Source: Pedobacter sp.
GTDB taxonomy: Bacteria > Bacteroidota > Bacteroidia > Sphingobacteriales > Sphingobacteriaceae
NCBI GenBank assembly: GCA_014378705.1
Contig: JACMND010000031.1
Coordinates: forward strand, 18,666-82,665
Direction of reading: 5' to 3'
Length of the DNA stretch: 64,000 bases
Below, one piece after another: positions 61,651 to 64,000 of this stretch (within the stretch, counting starts at the first letter, position 1; the number at the start of each line of letters is the position of its first letter). The notes under the pieces were generated by a model. It saw only the letters and a program-made list of their open reading frames with translations. It did not search any database and was not told the origin of the DNA. The position numbers were made by a program, and so were the translations under genes.

Positions 61651-62064
61651 TTAGGAAATGAATTTTTCCGCAAAGTCTTTAGAGTACGCTTTAATCATAT
61701 CTCTGACCTCCCGAAACTGCTGCATTATTTCCTTTTTCGTACCATTTGCTTTAGCCGGGTCTGGAAAATTGGAATGAAACTTTACGGCTTTTGTCGGAAA
61801 ATACGGACAAGCCTCTTTGGCATGATCACAAACCGTGATCAAAAAATCAAAATCTACAACTTTATATTCATCAATATGATTGGAAGTATGGCCAGAGATG
61901 TCTATCCCATCTTCTTTCATAGTTTCTACAGCGCGGGGGTTTACTCCATGGGTTTCTATCCCTGCACTGTAAATAACCGCTTTATCTCCTGCGAAATGCC
62001 TTAAATAACCTTCCGCAATCTGGCTCCTGCAACTGTTGCCCGTACACAATATTAAAATATTCAT
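61651..62064 (-). CDS. arsC: Arsenate reductase (LMW phosphatase-type ArsC)
   Basis: ILILCTGNSCRSQIAEGYLRH; VCDHAKEACPYFP. Confidence 0.92.
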   Translation of the reverse strand: MNILILCTGNSCRSQIAEGYLRHFAGDKAVIYSAGIETHGVNPRAVETMKEDGIDISGHTSNHIDEYKVVDFDFLITVCDHAKEACPYFPTKAVKFHSNFPDPAKANGTKKEIMQQFREVRDMIKAYSKDFAEKFIS

Positions 62065-62073
62065 CTTTTTGAT

Positions 62074-62640
62074 TTAACAACATCCCGATCCGGGGGTACA
62101 ACAAGCGACTTCATCCAGATTTTTCGTTACTTCAGTGAGTTTATTTTTAGCAGTTACAGCCTCACAGCATTCTTCTCCGTTGGCGTTAGTTACACAGCTG
62201 CCACCACGATTTATCGCTTTACATTGGGTTCGATCTGGGCGAAGATCTACAATCAGGTTTTTGCCTTCTCTAATTATTTCTGACGGGAACATTTGCCTTG
62301 TATCAAACTGCGGGTTGCCAAACTCTATTTTTACAAGAGCTTCTGAATCAATGGGTAATGCCCTGTTAACTAAATTTACAATTGATAAGGCTTTGCCAAC
62401 TTTCATTGCCGTTTTCTGTTGTTTCTGCCCGGGTTCCCATAATTGTACAATCACTTCTGTCCAACGGTTCATTACACCGCCACAATCAACAGATACAATG
62501 GGTGCCTGCTTAATTTCTGTGATGTGGTAACCAGCATCAACCCATTTATTTTCGGCATATTGAAACTGGAGATCCAGCTCGGGGTTCTGTAACAATTGGT
62601 TTTTGAATGATTCCCAGGTCATGGTGTTTAAAGTTTCCAT
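62074..62640 (-). CDS. DUF6428-like ars-operon protein with Cys-rich C-terminus
   Basis: MTWESFKNQLLQNPELDLQFQYAENKWVDAGYHITEIKQ; C-terminal CCEAV...VACCTPGSGCC; lies between arsR and arsC. Confidence 0.7.
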   Translation of the reverse strand: METLNTMTWESFKNQLLQNPELDLQFQYAENKWVDAGYHITEIKQAPIVSVDCGGVMNRWTEVIVQLWEPGQKQQKTAMKVGKALSIVNLVNRALPIDSEALVKIEFGNPQFDTRQMFPSEIIREGKNLIVDLRPDRTQCKAINRGGSCVTNANGEECCEAVTAKNKLTEVTKNLDEVACCTPGSGCC

Positions 62641-62697
62641 ATTTATGGTTTATGAATTGATGAATTTTTAAATAGTAAAAAGCGGATAACAAAAGTT

Positions 62698-62906
62698 AAT
62701 AAACCCTAAAGAAACGGCAACCTCCGGTTTTTACCGGGGCTACAGTGAAAAGTGGGACTGGCTTAAACGCGACCAATGGCTTTGCTTTTCTAAAAATTTT
62801 AAATTTGAAAAGCAGGTTGCGAAGCTTTTCGGTTATTTTAATCCCGCTATATGTTGCAACCTTTCCCATAAAAACGGAAAAGTTTTGCACTTCTATTGGG
62901 TTTGTT
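62698..62906. repeat. MITE-like inverted-repeat element, copy C (inside ars operon)
   Basis: ATAAACCCTAAAG...GGCAACCTCCGGTTTTTACCGGGGCTACAGTGAAAAGTGGGACTGG...AATCCCGCTATATG...TTCTATTGGGTTTGTT, aligns end-to-end with copy A. Confidence 0.8.
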
Positions 62907-62966
62907 AAACTTATTTCCCTGTTTCTTATCTTAAAGCCATTTTCAATGCGCTCCTCATCAAATTAT

Positions 62967-63296
62967 TCAACAACAGTTTCCCGCTGGTTTTAAATCAGAA
63001 AATAGATTATTGAAAAGCGTCTGGTATTCGTCCCAAACTTCTTTATTAATGCAATAACAGATACTTACCCCTTCAACCGAGCCTTTAATCAGGCCCAGGC
63101 TTTTCAATTCTCTTAAATGCTGAGAAATAGTGGGTTGTGCTAAAGGAAGCTCATCCACAATTTCATTGCAGATACATGAGCCAACTTTGGCAACATGTTT
63201 AAGAATTGCCACCCGGGCAGGATGGGCCAGAGCTTTACAAAACGCAGCAAGTTTATTGTCAAGATCTGAATAATGCGTGGTGTTTGTTGCTCCCAT
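62967..63296 (-). CDS. arsR: ArsR family metalloregulator
   Basis: CKALAHPARVAILKHVAKVGSCICNEIVDELPLAQPTISQHLRELKSLGLIKG. Confidence 0.95.
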   Translation of the reverse strand: MGATNTTHYSDLDNKLAAFCKALAHPARVAILKHVAKVGSCICNEIVDELPLAQPTISQHLRELKSLGLIKGSVEGVSICYCINKEVWDEYQTLFNNLFSDLKPAGNCC

Positions 63297-63306
63297 ATTG
63301 CAATAT
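63295..63306. promoter_or_regulatory. Palindrome ATATTGCAATAT overlapping the arsR start codon, candidate operator
   Basis: Perfect 12-bp palindrome at the arsR start. Confidence 0.35.
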
Positions 63307-63459
63307 TACGATAAATTTAATAAGTACCGGTTATTTATTTTTATGGTCTTAATAGAAAGTAATTTGGCGGCATGTGGTTGCCAGGGTAAAGTCTGTACCC
63401 AATTATTGGAGTAATTTAAAAAGAAGAAAAATCTGCTTGTCTTCGTGATAAATCTACTT

Positions 63460-63996
63460 TCAATGCATCATTTTCATTTTGCTTTTTGTGCCCAACATAT
63501 CAAGCGCAGCCCTAAACCCCTGTGCTAGTTTTATAGCTTGTCCGGTTCCTAAATAGTGTAAAAAAATCATATGGGGATCATCGCCGAGCATGTGGTTATG
63601 TACCGCCACAATCTCAATATCATGTGCCCGTAAGGTATTAATTACATCGGTTACCTCATGATCCAGCATGGCTACATCGCCGGCAATATGGGCTTTTTCC
63701 ATAGATCCGGTTAGTGAAGCCCAGGTATTTAAGCCAATTGAGGTCGTCATTTCTGCGCCCATGGCCATAACCTTTAAGTCACTTCTGCCAACGGTATATT
63801 TTATAGTCGGGCCATTAACTGCGGCTTCATATTTAACGATGCCATTTAATTGTGCAACATCAAAAATATCTTTACCGGTTTTTGCGGAGGGAGGCCCTGC
63901 CGGAGGTTGGTTTTTTGGTGAAATCTTCGTATCACTAATTGCTTTCGCATATTTTAAGGCAAGCTCTTCGGGAGATCCCGATCCGTGAATATGCAT
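63460..63996 (-). CDS. DUF1259 (LppY/LpqO-like) protein, probably 5'-truncated by window end
   Basis: MGAEMTTSIGLNTWASLTGSMEKAHIAGDVAMLDHEVTDVINTLRAHDIEIVAVHNHMLGDDPHMIFLHYLGTGQA. Confidence 0.82.
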   Translation of the reverse strand: MHIHGSGSPEELALKYAKAISDTKISPKNQPPAGPPSAKTGKDIFDVAQLNGIVKYEAAVNGPTIKYTVGRSDLKVMAMGAEMTTSIGLNTWASLTGSMEKAHIAGDVAMLDHEVTDVINTLRAHDIEIVAVHNHMLGDDPHMIFLHYLGTGQAIKLAQGFRAALDMLGTKSKMKMMH

Positions 63997-64000
63997 ATAA

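Noticed and set aside
62135-62530. 131-aa + strand ORF opposite the DUF6428-like gene
   Set aside because: Antisense shadow ORF without motif support
62696-62993. ORFs 62696-62890 (-) and 62745-62993 (+)
   Set aside because: They lie largely within repeat copy C and have no protein family signature; artefacts of the inverted repeat
63668-63988. 106-aa + strand ORF opposite the DUF1259 gene
   Set aside because: Antisense shadow ORF
1-64000. CRISPR, prophage, restriction-modification, toxin-antitoxin or other defence island
   Set aside because: No direct-repeat/spacer arrays, phage, nuclease or methylase families recognised among the listed ORFs

Overview
The window looks like ordinary chromosomal DNA from a Bacteroidetes bacterium, probably Sphingobacteriaceae (Pedobacter/Mucilaginibacter-like; inferred from gene content and TTTG-N19-TAnnTTTG promoters). 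Nearly all long ORFs are recognisable core or metabolic genes: OPT transporter, GmhB-like phosphatase, YpdA, transaldolase/FSA, gltBD, GH92 mannosidase, mltG, ddl, rpsO-pnp, ubiX, mtaB-tpiA-prmA, mpl, a propeller histidine kinase with LytTR regulator, mqnC, two M16 peptidases, two DUF3857 proteins, guaB, a primary sigma factor, recR, trpDFBA, and an ars operon (arsR, DUF6428-like, arsC, acr3). RNA genes seen: an SRP RNA and one tRNA-Ser(UGA). I found no CRISPR array, rRNA, prophage, toxin-antitoxin or recognised defence system. The most interesting signals are intergenic: (1) a candidate ribosome-mediated attenuator upstream of trpD with leader peptide, Trp-codon hairpin, antiterminator pairing and terminator; (2) a consensus promoter driving a ~65-nt two-hairpin RNA upstream of ubiX; (3) a ~210-bp MITE-like inverted-repeat family with two full copies and one half copy, one of them inside the ars operon; (4) a recurring TAnnTTTG box 3-6 nt from start codons, and 4 nt from the mature tRNA-Ser 5' end, predicting leaderless transcripts; (5) a perfect spaced 11-bp dyad upstream of gltB. 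All calls come from reading the sequence; no database search was run.
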